Shown piece after piece: positions 16,859 to 23,865 of a stretch of 64,000 nucleotides of DNA (positions are counted from its first letter, which is position 1; each line of letters opens with the position of its first letter). This stretch comes from Winogradskyella eckloniae (GTDB taxonomy: Bacteria; Bacteroidota; Bacteroidia; Flavobacteriales; Flavobacteriaceae), in assembly GCF_013249045.1 (NCBI RefSeq), contig NZ_JABRWP010000002.1, positions 310,001 through 374,000 of the forward strand, in the 5' to 3' direction. The translations under genes were made by a program, and so were the position numbers. Under the pieces are notes generated by a model, which worked only from the letters and a program-made list of their open reading frames with translations, ran no database searches and had not been told where the DNA came from.

Positions 16859-17697
16859 TGATTTTAAATTTAGATACTTCGTTTCAACCTTTAGGAAAAG
16901 ACAATACCATTCAGTTTAATAGTTTTACATTCTCTGGAGGCGAGCCTCATATTAAGATACTTTCGGATTTAAATGAGGTCACAGAAGTTACGGTAACAAC
17001 CAGAATTCAATCCTTTAATGATTTAGGGTTGCTACTGATTGCTGTGGATGCTTTGCGTAGAATGGATGTAAAAACCATGCATTTGTTTTTGCCATATATG
17101 CCAGCAGCACGTCAAGATCGTGTTATGATTCCTGGAGAAGCTTTGTCAGTAAAGGTCTATGCAGAGGTTATTAATAGTTTAAATTTTGAATCTGTTTCGG
17201 TTTTCGATCCGCATTCAGAAGTCACAGCAGCTGTAGTGAACAATTGTAAAGTGATGACTAACCATACGTTTATTGAGCAGGTAATACGACGTATCAATTC
17301 TGAAGTTTTACTCATTTCACCAGATGGAGGTGCTTTAAAAAAGATTTATAAAGTGAGCGAATTTCTTGGCGGATTCCCAGTTATAGAGTGTTCTAAAAAA
17401 CGAAACGTAACCAACGGAAAACTTGAAGGGTTTAAGGTCTACGAAGATGATTTAGAAGGTAAAGCCTGTTTAATTGTAGATGATATTTGTGATGGAGGCG
17501 GAACATTTATGGGTTTAGCAGAAGAACTCAAAAAGAAAAATGCAGGCCAATTATATTTGGCCATAAGTCATGGCATATTTAGTAAAGGTGTAGAAGCTCT
17601 GAATCAACATTTTGAAACCATTTTTACAACAGATAGTTTTAAGAATATAGATGAGGTTGGTGTTGTACAGATAGCATTGAACGACATTCTTAGATGA
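16858..17697 (+). CDS. prs: Ribose-phosphate pyrophosphokinase-like enzyme (Prs or ADP-ribose pyrophosphate synthetase)
   Basis: The 279-residue enzyme is shorter than housekeeping Prs (about 310). It keeps FLPYMPAARQDR (77-88), the metal site FDPHSEV (116-122), the flexible-loop Lys/Arg in SKKRNVTNGK, and the PRPP-binding loop LIVDDICDGGGTF (205-217). The N-terminal GNSNPELA block of housekeeping Prs is absent. Known reaction: ribose-5-phosphate + ATP to PRPP + AMP, feeding the Nampt-like enzyme at 19446. Divergent Prs-like proteins paired with Nampt-like proteins in phages can instead make ADP-ribose pyrophosphate (Adps of NARP1), and sequence reading cannot exclude this. First gene after operators 2 and 3. 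Confidence 0.85.
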   Translation: MILNLDTSFQPLGKDNTIQFNSFTFSGGEPHIKILSDLNEVTEVTVTTRIQSFNDLGLLLIAVDALRRMDVKTMHLFLPYMPAARQDRVMIPGEALSVKVYAEVINSLNFESVSVFDPHSEVTAAVVNNCKVMTNHTFIEQVIRRINSEVLLISPDGGALKKIYKVSEFLGGFPVIECSKKRNVTNGKLEGFKVYEDDLEGKACLIVDDICDGGGTFMGLAEELKKKNAGQLYLAISHGIFSKGVEALNQHFETIFTTDSFKNIDEVGVVQIALNDILR

Positions 17698-17721
17698 AAA
17701 TTATTAGAATTTTATAGCGAA

Positions 17722-17961
17722 ATGATGATAGACGATGCAAATATTACTTTAGAGTTGGTATCAAAACACATCCATAACATGTGGACAACTTGGGCAAAAA
17801 ACATTATTGAAACAGAACCCAATATTTCTAAAGAACGAAAAGAACGATGGCAAAAAGAATGTTTCAAACCGTATGAAGAACTTTCAGAAAGCATGAAACA
17901 ATTAGATCGGAATTTTGCAGTTCAGATTATAGAAGCGATTACTAATGAACGAACAACATAA
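17722..17961 (+). CDS. Small RyR-like / phage-type hypothetical protein
   Basis: The 79-residue protein has the pattern IHNMWTTWAKNI ... ERWQKECFKPYEELSE ... QLDRNFA. It resembles small proteins common in phage genomes (W..W.K....RW.....PY.ELSE..K..DR) and, more distantly, the RyR repeat fold. The RyR link is my inference from the conserved Trp, PYEELSE and DR positions. It sits 24 bases after the prs-like stop, and its end overlaps the kptA start by 17 bases, so it belongs to the NAD cassette. Possibly a nucleotide-binding or adaptor protein. Function unknown. Confidence 0.7.
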   Translation: MMIDDANITLELVSKHIHNMWTTWAKNIIETEPNISKERKERWQKECFKPYEELSESMKQLDRNFAVQIIEAITNERTT

Positions 17962-18496
17962 AAAAAGAATAAGCAAATTTCTGAGTTTGGTGTTAAGACA
18001 TCAGCCAGAACATATCAACCTACAATTAAACGAAAACGGTTGGGCAAAAGTTGATGAACTCATAGAGAAATCAAAAGCCAAAAAGAGAAGCTTTTCAAAG
18101 GAAGAATTAATAGAGATTGTAGCCACAAATGATAAACAACGTTTTGCCTTTAATGATAACAAATCCTTAATACGAGCTAATCAAGGGCATTCCGTAAAAA
18201 CTGTAGATTTACAATTAGAACCCATAAAACCACCAGATGTTTTATGGCATGGAACGGTTGCAAAGTTTATGGATTCTATTAATACATATGGCTTACTAAA
18301 GCAAAGCAGGCAACATGTACATTTAAGTAAAGATGTAGAGACGGCTTTAAAGGTAGGAAATCGAAGAGGGAAAGCCTTAATTTTAAATGTAGCATCTGGT
18401 AAAATGCATCGCGATGGTTTTAAGTTTTACTGCTCAGAAAATGGTGTGTGGTTAACGGAAACTGTGCCATTAGAATATATAACACTAAAAGAATGA
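17945..18496 (+). CDS. kptA: RNA 2'-phosphotransferase (KptA/Tpt1)
   Basis: The 183-residue protein carries the Tpt1 catalytic set: Arg18-His19 in LVLRHQPE, Arg66 in KQRF, and Arg122 in SRQHVHLS. It also has IRANQGHS and WHGT. The N-terminal part (about 1-90) is the RNA-binding winged helix and the rest is an ADP-ribosyltransferase fold. Reaction: RNA 2'-phosphate + NAD+ to RNA-OH + ADP-ribose 1'',2''-cyclic phosphate + nicotinamide. It overlaps the small gene upstream and the phosphoesterase downstream (ATGA). Its product nicotinamide is the substrate of the enzyme at 19446, which gives the cassette a metabolic logic. No RNA ligase is seen nearby. Confidence 0.93.
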   Translation: MNEQHKKRISKFLSLVLRHQPEHINLQLNENGWAKVDELIEKSKAKKRSFSKEELIEIVATNDKQRFAFNDNKSLIRANQGHSVKTVDLQLEPIKPPDVLWHGTVAKFMDSINTYGLLKQSRQHVHLSKDVETALKVGNRRGKALILNVASGKMHRDGFKFYCSENGVWLTETVPLEYITLKE

Positions 18497-19224
18497 AAAG
18501 AACATTTGCTATAGGAGATATTCACGGAGGATTTAAGGCCTTAAAACAGCTTATAGAGAATCTTCAAATCACTAAGGATGATGTGCTTATTTTCTTAGGT
18601 GATTACGTTGATGGTTGGAGTGAATCTGCCCAAGTTATTTCATATTTAATAGACTTATCAAAGACAAATACATGTACCTTTATTAAGGGAAATCATGATG
18701 CTTGGTGCGAACAATGGTTGGCATCTGGTTTTATCAATGAGGTTTGGTATCAACATGGAGGAAAGGAATCAATAGAAAGTTATATTGGTGTTTCGGATCA
18801 CGATAAAAAAATGCATCTTAAGTTTTTTGAAGATTTAGCGATGTATCATATTGATGCAAAAAACCGATTATTTCTTCATGCTGGTTTTACGTCTATGCAT
18901 GGTGTAAACAAAGAATTTAATATCCAAAATTTTTATTTTGATAGAACCCTTTGGGAAATGGCATTGACCATGGACAAGCGTATAGAAAAGCATTCCGAAT
19001 TATATCCTAATCGTTTAAAACATTATTCGGAAATCTATATTGGTCATACACCTACAACCAATTATTCTCAAACAAGGCCAATGAATGCTGTTAATGTCTG
19101 GAATGTAGATACAGGAGCTGCTTTTAAAGGCCCTTTATCTGCTATAGATGTGGATACTAAAGAAGTGTTTCAAACAGACAGAGTTATGGATTATTATCCT
19201 AATGAGACTGGTAGAAATAAATAG
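18493..19224 (+). CDS. PPP-family metallophosphoesterase
   Basis: I choose ATG 18493, which overlaps the kptA stop as ATGA; an in-frame GTG at 18448 would lie inside kptA. The 243-residue protein has the full PPP metal signature: GDIHG (8-12), GDYVDG (36-41), GNHD (66-69) and later His residues (IYIGHTPT). Relatives are the lambda-type protein phosphatases and ApaH-like nucleotide phosphoesterases. Translational coupling to kptA suggests it may act on the Tpt1 product (ADP-ribose cyclic phosphate), on RNA ends, or on a phosphoprotein. The first is my preferred hypothesis and is untested. Confidence 0.85.
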   Translation: MKRTFAIGDIHGGFKALKQLIENLQITKDDVLIFLGDYVDGWSESAQVISYLIDLSKTNTCTFIKGNHDAWCEQWLASGFINEVWYQHGGKESIESYIGVSDHDKKMHLKFFEDLAMYHIDAKNRLFLHAGFTSMHGVNKEFNIQNFYFDRTLWEMALTMDKRIEKHSELYPNRLKHYSEIYIGHTPTTNYSQTRPMNAVNVWNVDTGAAFKGPLSAIDVDTKEVFQTDRVMDYYPNETGRNK

Positions 19225-19353
19225 AAAAGCAACAGTGAGACTGTCCCTTTGAGGGAATTTTAGGGGTGTAATTCTTATAATTAATCTCAACTTCCAATCA
19301 CTACAATTTTTAAATTTTAACCCACAATTACAACTTAACAACAAGTTTTAAAG
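19225..19353. other. Spacer between the phosphoesterase gene and the nadV-like promoter region
   Basis: No gene or strong hairpin is seen. An incomplete pairing (TCCCTTTGAGGGA, 19234-19246) follows the phosphoesterase stop and could weakly terminate, but no T-run follows. Transcripts may therefore read into the nadV-like gene in addition to its own promoter. Confidence 0.4.
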
Positions 19354-19382
19354 ATAATTTGCGTAAATAAAACGCAAATTAT
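19354..19382. promoter_or_regulatory. NrtR-type operator 4 (upstream site of the nadV-like promoter)
   Basis: The core TTTGCGT-N7-ACGCAAA is at 19358-19378. The dyad extends to perfect 11-base half sites (19354-19364 and 19372-19382), the longest of the five. It ends next to the -33 element and is exactly 52 bases upstream of operator 5, core to core. Confidence 0.88.
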
Positions 19383-19413
19383 TTTGTCGCCTCAAAATTA
19401 AAATATATATTTG
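19383..19413 (+). promoter_or_regulatory. Promoter of the nadV-like gene (TTTG-N19-TATATTTG)
   Basis: The -33 TTTG (19383-19386) and -7 TATATTTG (19406-19413) are spaced by 19 bases. The arrangement, with one operator just upstream of -33 and one overlapping -7, copies that of the prs-like promoter. Confidence 0.75.
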
Positions 19414-19430
19414 TGTATATATTACGCAAA
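19410..19430. promoter_or_regulatory. NrtR-type operator 5 (overlaps -7 of the nadV-like gene)
   Basis: TTTGTGT-N7-ACGCAAA, the same mixed half sites as operator 3. The GTG inside it (19413) is in frame with the downstream gene and can be mistaken for a start codon. Confidence 0.85.
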
Positions 19431-19445
19431 TTAAATAGTTTTATT

Positions 19446-20897
19446 ATGAATCCACTATTATATACAGACGGTTACAAAGTAGACCACAGAAGACAATATC
19501 CAGAAGGAACAACATTAGTATATTCTAACTGGACACCGAGAAAGAGTAGAATAGAAGGCATAGAAAATGTTGTGTTTTTTGGGTTGCAATATTTCATTAA
19601 AAAATACATGATTGAGGATTTTAATACTAATTTTTTCAATCAACCAAAAGCTGAGATATGTAAACGTTACTCTAGACGTATCAATAATTATTTAGGGCCA
19701 AACCAAGTAGGTATCGATCATATAGAAGCGCTTCATGATTTAGGCTATTTGCCAATGGTTATAAAAGCGTTGCCAGAAGGTGTGCAAGTGCCAATTAGAG
19801 TGCCAATGGTAACGATGTACAATACAAAACCAGAATTTTTTTGGCTCACAAATTATTTCGAAACCTTATTGTCTACCACACTTTGGATGCCTTGTAACTC
19901 GGCAACTATAGCCAAAGAATACCGAACAATTTTAGATAAATATGCCTTAGAAACGTCGTCAGTTCCAGAATTTGTAGATTGGCAAGGTCACGATTTTTCA
20001 ATGCGAGGAATGGCAGGATTAGAAGCCGCTGTAATGTCGTCAGCAGCACATCTGTTGAGTTTTACAGGTACAGATACTATTCCAACCATCGATTTTTTAG
20101 AGGATTATTACAATGCCAATTCAGATACCGAATTAATTGGTGGTTCTGTCGCAGCAACCGAACATTCTGTAATGTGTATGGGCACTAATTTGGGAGAGCA
20201 AGAAACCTTTAAACGTTTAATTACAGAAGTCTATGCAAATGGTATTGTGTCTATTGTTTCAGATACTTGGGATTTATGGAAAGTACTTACCGAATATTTA
20301 CCGAATCTTAAAAACGAAGTATTAGCAAGAGACGGAAAAGTTGTGATAAGACCAGATTCTGGTGATCCTGTAGATATTATTTGTGGTCATCCAAATGGCA
20401 CATCTACTGAAGAGAAAAAAGGGGTTATTGAACTACTTTGGGAGATTTTTGGAGGAACAACTAACGCTAAAGGTTATAAGGAATTAGACGCACATATTGG
20501 AGCCATTTATGGAGATAGCATCACCTTAGATAGAGCGACTCAAATTTGCGAGCGTCTAAAACAAAAAGGCTTTGCTTCAACTAATGTGGTTTTAGGTATT
20601 GGTTCTTTTACATACCAATATAATACAAGAGATACCTTTGGATTTGCAATGAAAGCGACCTATGGCGAAGTAAATGGCGAAGGACGCGAAATTTATAAAG
20701 ATCCTATTACAGATGATGGTACAAAGAAATCGGCTAAAGGTTTAATTAAAATCGAAAAGCAAAATGGTGTTTACCAATTAATAGACCAAGTCTCTTGGGA
20801 AGAAGAAAACCAAGGCGAATTAAAAGAGGTTTATCGCGATGGTAAATTGTTAATCGATGAAAGTTTGACCGAAATTAGAAAACGAATAAAATCTTAA
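19446..20897 (+). CDS. nadV: Nicotinamide phosphoribosyltransferase-like enzyme (Nampt/NadV, or Namat)
   Basis: I choose ATG 19446 (483 residues), which starts MNPLLYTDGYKVDHRRQYPE; the GTG at 19413 lies in the operator. Nampt hallmarks are YSNWTPRKSRI, VVFFGLQYFIKKY, HDFSMRGMAGLEAA, the phosphorylated His in AATEHSVM (about residue 240), VSDTWDLW, VIRPDSGDP and the terminal KDPITDDGTKKSAKGL. This is the nicotinamide-using type, not nicotinate PRTase. Reaction: nicotinamide + PRPP to NMN + PPi. An alternative is Namat of the NARP1 route, which joins nicotinamide to ADP-ribose pyrophosphate to make NAD+ directly. Controlled by its own operator pair and followed by a terminator. Confidence 0.9.
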   Translation: MNPLLYTDGYKVDHRRQYPEGTTLVYSNWTPRKSRIEGIENVVFFGLQYFIKKYMIEDFNTNFFNQPKAEICKRYSRRINNYLGPNQVGIDHIEALHDLGYLPMVIKALPEGVQVPIRVPMVTMYNTKPEFFWLTNYFETLLSTTLWMPCNSATIAKEYRTILDKYALETSSVPEFVDWQGHDFSMRGMAGLEAAVMSSAAHLLSFTGTDTIPTIDFLEDYYNANSDTELIGGSVAATEHSVMCMGTNLGEQETFKRLITEVYANGIVSIVSDTWDLWKVLTEYLPNLKNEVLARDGKVVIRPDSGDPVDIICGHPNGTSTEEKKGVIELLWEIFGGTTNAKGYKELDAHIGAIYGDSITLDRATQICERLKQKGFASTNVVLGIGSFTYQYNTRDTFGFAMKATYGEVNGEGREIYKDPITDDGTKKSAKGLIKIEKQNGVYQLIDQVSWEEENQGELKEVYRDGKLLIDESLTEIRKRIKS

Positions 20898-20908
20898 CTT
20901 CTTATAAT

Positions 20909-20948
20909 AACCTACAAGGTTCTAATAATCTTGTAGGTTTTGTTTTTT
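20909..20948 (+). terminator. Rho-independent terminator of the NAD cassette
   Basis: A 10-bp stem (AACCTACAAG / CTTGTAGGTT) with an 11-base loop is followed by TTGTTTTTT. The stem is also a member of the ACCTACAAGGT repeat family seen at 23687-23805 and 49752-49778. It ends at the 3' end of the convergent glycosyltransferase. Confidence 0.8.
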
Positions 20949-21792
20949 AACAGACGCTCTTTTTATAATATGCTTGCAGTTCTTCAGCCGAAGCACCAAA
21001 CATCTTCTTTATATAAATAGTCCAAAAGTGATATTGCACTTTCCAAATACCATGCTTGTTATACATACGAGCTGAGGTTTTTAGCTTTTTATTAATCACA
21101 ACAAATTGGTTTCTGGCGTAGAGTTCGTTAATTAAAATATTGTCTTCGTAAATGATATAATTTTCATCATAACCACCAATATCATCAAAAAGTGTTCGCG
21201 TTATAAACTGACTTTGATCGCCACCTCTGCAAGCACGCCAAGAAAATTGCGTCAACCAACTCGCTAAACGTAACCACCAATGCTTACTATCAAACTGCAT
21301 TCTAAAACAACCAGCTTTATTTCCTTTGTTAACCTCATTAATAATCAGTTGGTCAAAATTTTTTGGTGGAAAAGAATCCGCATGAAGAAAATATAAAATG
21401 CTGCCTTTGGCATGTTTTGCACCCAAATTCATTTGTTTGGCTCTACCTTTTTCAGAATTAACCAATACAATTTTAGGTTGAATTTGGGATGCCGAACTTG
21501 TTTTTGGATTACTTAAGTCACTACTTTGTTGCACGTCAGTTCGAGTGAAATTCCTTTTTTGGAATTTTGTATCGAGAACTATTTTATTTTTTTCTCCATA
21601 CGATGCTTCACGTTGATCAGAATCCCTCGAAGCGACGAAATCGCTAATAATTTGTAATGTTCCATCCGTACTTCCACCATCAACAATAATTATTTCCGAA
21701 ATGTTTGAAGCCAATGTATTTTGATTAATATGGTGTAATAATTTACCAATATTATCAGCTTCATTTAAAACAGGAATAATTATACTTATCAT
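20947..21792 (-). CDS. Family 2 glycosyltransferase, TIGR04283-like (arsenosugar cluster)
   Basis: The 281-residue GT-A enzyme opens IISIIIPVLNEADNIGKLL-like (MISIIIPVLNEADNIGKLLH), has IIIVDGGSTDGT, EKGRAKQMNLGA and ILYFLHADSFPPKNF. These are hallmarks of the TIGR04283 group named for arsenosugar gene clusters. Residues about 53-105 (bases 21478-21636) form an insert, absent from the family pattern as I know it, that reads SRDSDQREASYGEK... and looks like a translated intergenic repeat. The fold could tolerate it because it falls in a surface loop between two strands. It is the last gene of the minus-strand cluster. Activity with the insert is uncertain. Confidence 0.85.
   Translation of the reverse strand: MISIIIPVLNEADNIGKLLHHINQNTLASNISEIIIVDGGSTDGTLQIISDFVASRDSDQREASYGEKNKIVLDTKFQKRNFTRTDVQQSSDLSNPKTSSASQIQPKIVLVNSEKGRAKQMNLGAKHAKGSILYFLHADSFPPKNFDQLIINEVNKGNKAGCFRMQFDSKHWWLRLASWLTQFSWRACRGGDQSQFITRTLFDDIGGYDENYIIYEDNILINELYARNQFVVINKKLKTSARMYNKHGIWKVQYHFWTIYIKKMFGASAEELQAYYKKSVC
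21533..21640 (-). repeat. Intergenic-type repeat inserted in frame in a glycosyltransferase gene
   Basis: The segment contains a hairpin core (AATTCC-N6-GGAATT) flanked by TCTCGATAC and ACTCGAACTGACG. This resembles sequences I recognise as dispersed intergenic repeats in Flavobacteriaceae. It keeps the reading frame open and adds roughly 45-50 residues. Repeat identity is from memory and needs a genome-wide search. Confidence 0.55.
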
Positions 21793-21825
21793 AGTTTACT
21801 TACGAAAAATGTTTTAGGTGAGTTT

Positions 21826-22698
21826 TTAATCGTTCAAATTCCAGTTGTAATCTTTGAAACTTTTTTTAGCTGAACTTGAAATTTTTAGGTCAGCATTTTG
21901 ATTTAAAAATTCGATTAAATCGCCATCGTGTTCAAAATCCTTTTTAAACCATTTAAAAATTTTAGACAGTTTTATGTGGTTTTCGGTTAATTCATTTTTA
22001 GTAGAATCGTTTAAAAATTCTTTAGTCGCATTTGTTAATTGCGTTTCTAAATCTGAAGCGGTAAAGGCCTCGTTCTGTAATTTAGGACACGAGATAGATG
22101 CACAAACAATAGCAAAATGAATACGAGGTTCGTTCATTTCTCTTAAAATCTTATGTTCAATATCATTAAGGTTTTGCCATTTGTCGCCAAATTGCCAAAG
22201 CCTTTGGTCCCAAGGGTCTTTAATGTCTTTAATGCTTTTTACAGGATAATGTCTAAGAATTAAATCTACGGTTAAGGCATTGTAAGCGTTAATCCAATAG
22301 GCTAATTTTTCGTCTTTTGTCCAACTGTCATCAGGTAGTGTTTCACTAAGGTAATCAATATAAACCTCAAATTCAGATTCGTTTTTTATGCCTTTATAAT
22401 TAACATTACCAGATTCAGAAACATGGTTTTGTAAAATTTTGTTCCATCGGTTATGCATTACATCTTTATAATTAGATAAGGGTTTCGGTGGTTTTGGTGG
22501 CAGTGGAATTATGTCTTCTTCTGACTCAACAACCGTTTCATTTTGAGATTCAGGTTGCTCAATAATTGTAGAGGATTCGGTTATATTAGATTCTGTACTA
22601 ACCGTTTCAGAAGTATTATTTTCTGTTTTAATAGTCTGCTTTTTTGTAACGCAAGACATTATAAATAGTGATACAATTAAAGCAAAAAGATATTTCAT
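21826..22698 (-). CDS. DUF547 lipoprotein
   Basis: The 290-residue lipoprotein has lipobox FIMSC (residues 12-16). A low-complexity Glu/Ser/Thr linker (about 17-75) ends in PLPPKPPKPLSNY, and a DUF547 domain follows with KLAYWINAYNALTVDLIL, IHFAIVCASISCPKL and the terminal DYNWNLND. It is the paralogue of the secreted protein at 9643-10353. It probably hangs from the outer or inner membrane by its lipid with the domain held out on the linker. DUF547 genes are frequent in arsenosugar-type clusters, but no activity is known to me. Confidence 0.85.
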   Translation of the reverse strand: MKYLFALIVSLFIMSCVTKKQTIKTENNTSETVSTESNITESSTIIEQPESQNETVVESEEDIIPLPPKPPKPLSNYKDVMHNRWNKILQNHVSESGNVNYKGIKNESEFEVYIDYLSETLPDDSWTKDEKLAYWINAYNALTVDLILRHYPVKSIKDIKDPWDQRLWQFGDKWQNLNDIEHKILREMNEPRIHFAIVCASISCPKLQNEAFTASDLETQLTNATKEFLNDSTKNELTENHIKLSKIFKWFKKDFEHDGDLIEFLNQNADLKISSSAKKSFKDYNWNLND

Positions 22699-22709
22699 TG
22701 GTTGAAGTT

Positions 22710-23612
22710 TTAAACATCAGATTCTCGTTTTTTTGAGAATGCAGGATACAATTCCTGACTAATAAAATCTTTAGGAAATTCTTCATCGCCTTCAAAACCT
22801 AATTCAATATCTCTACCATCGTGTGGTATATAATCGGTTTTAAAAATGTAATCCCAAAGACTTAATGTTAGTCCGAAATTAACACCATACCTTACGTCTT
22901 TTGGCAATTCTTTTACATGATGCCAGATATGCATTTTAGGATTATTAAAAATGTATTTTAAAAACCCATAATCCCAACCCAAATTAGCATGGTTTAAATG
23001 GCCAACAGCAATACTAAAGAAATAGACGATAGCCACATCTTGCGCATCAAAACCGCCAATAATAGCAATAGGAATGTATAAAATAGACTTGTACATCACT
23101 GGTTCCATCCAATGGTAACGCAAGTGTGCGGCAAAGCCCATTTCCTTAACAGAATGATGTACTTTGTGGAAATTCCATAGCCATTCAAAACGATGTAAAA
23201 GCCGATGCGTGTTCCATTGTACAAAATCGGACACTATAAAAAAGATAAATAGGCCTAACCACTTTGGTAAATCATCTACATCAAACAATTGAAAGCTAGA
23301 AACCGATAAACCAACGAAGCCTAAAATATCATTAAATAATTCTGAAACTGTATTTGACAAAGCAATGAAGACAATTAAATTCAGAAGAAAAAAATTGAAG
23401 AACATATAGAACGTATCTAACCAAAAATCCTTCCGGATTAAGGCTTGATTTTTTCGCCAAGGAAATATAATTTCTAAAAGCCAAACGACTATTGAAATTA
23501 TAATTAAACCATAGAAAAAATTGTCCCAATGATTGATGTCAATGAGCTCATATTTTAAATAGTTCCAATAATCGGAATAGGATTTTGTGAATATGTCTAG
23601 ATATTTTTCCAT
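22710..23612 (-). CDS. Sterol desaturase / fatty acid hydroxylase family membrane protein
   Basis: The 300-residue protein has four or more membrane segments and the eight-His di-iron signature: HRLLHR, FHKVHHS, then HLNH and HIWHHV. The superfamily oxidises lipids at a di-iron centre (hydroxylation, desaturation or ether-bond cleavage). It lies 11 bases upstream of the DUF547 lipoprotein gene, so the two are co-transcribed. In an arsenosugar neighbourhood a lipid-modifying role is attractive because arsenosugar phospholipids exist, but this is inference. Substrate unknown. Confidence 0.85.
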   Translation of the reverse strand: MEKYLDIFTKSYSDYWNYLKYELIDINHWDNFFYGLIIISIVVWLLEIIFPWRKNQALIRKDFWLDTFYMFFNFFLLNLIVFIALSNTVSELFNDILGFVGLSVSSFQLFDVDDLPKWLGLFIFFIVSDFVQWNTHRLLHRFEWLWNFHKVHHSVKEMGFAAHLRYHWMEPVMYKSILYIPIAIIGGFDAQDVAIVYFFSIAVGHLNHANLGWDYGFLKYIFNNPKMHIWHHVKELPKDVRYGVNFGLTLSLWDYIFKTDYIPHDGRDIELGFEGDEEFPKDFISQELYPAFSKKRESDV

Positions 23613-23649
23613 CTTTTGTTTCCATGAAAATGGGTGTCTTCTTTTGTTC

Positions 23650-23667
23650 TTCCTGCGAAGGCAGGAA
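23650..23667. repeat. TTCCTGC-GAAG-GCAGGAA palindromic repeat
   Basis: Perfect 7-bp arms with a GAAG loop. The same family occurs at 34185-34252 and, diverged, at 63534-63551. Such palindromes are dispersed in flavobacterial intergenic DNA. Confidence 0.7.
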
Positions 23668-23686
23668 TCTCTTTTTATATATTTAG

Positions 23687-23860
23687 ACCTGCTAGGTTTT
23701 TAAACCTGCTAGGTCTTGATTATGGATTATACCTACAAGGTCGAAAAAAGACCTTGCAGGATATTTCGCGATAATAATTTAGTTTATACTTTACACCTAC
23801 AAGGTTTTCAGCGTTTAGTTGCGTATCAGTGAGACTGAAGACTGCAAACTGAGGACTGCC
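23687..23860. repeat. Cluster of ACCTnCnAGGT hairpin repeats and short tandem GACTG repeats
   Basis: The gap between the purine nucleoside phosphorylase stop and the sterol desaturase start holds ACCTGCTAGGT twice (23687-23697 and 23704-23714), a hairpin of 11-base arms (23732-23760), another ACCTACAAGGT (23795-23805), and near-tandem GACTG/ACTGA words (23828-23860). On the minus strand the hairpins could act as a terminator between the two genes. No gene is seen in 23613-23865. Confidence 0.65.
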
Positions 23861-23865
23861 AATTA

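Noticed and set aside
16071..20948. NAD cassette as a prophage or integrated element
   Set aside because: No integrase, structural genes, flanking direct repeats or tRNA target are seen; base composition looks like the neighbours by eye.
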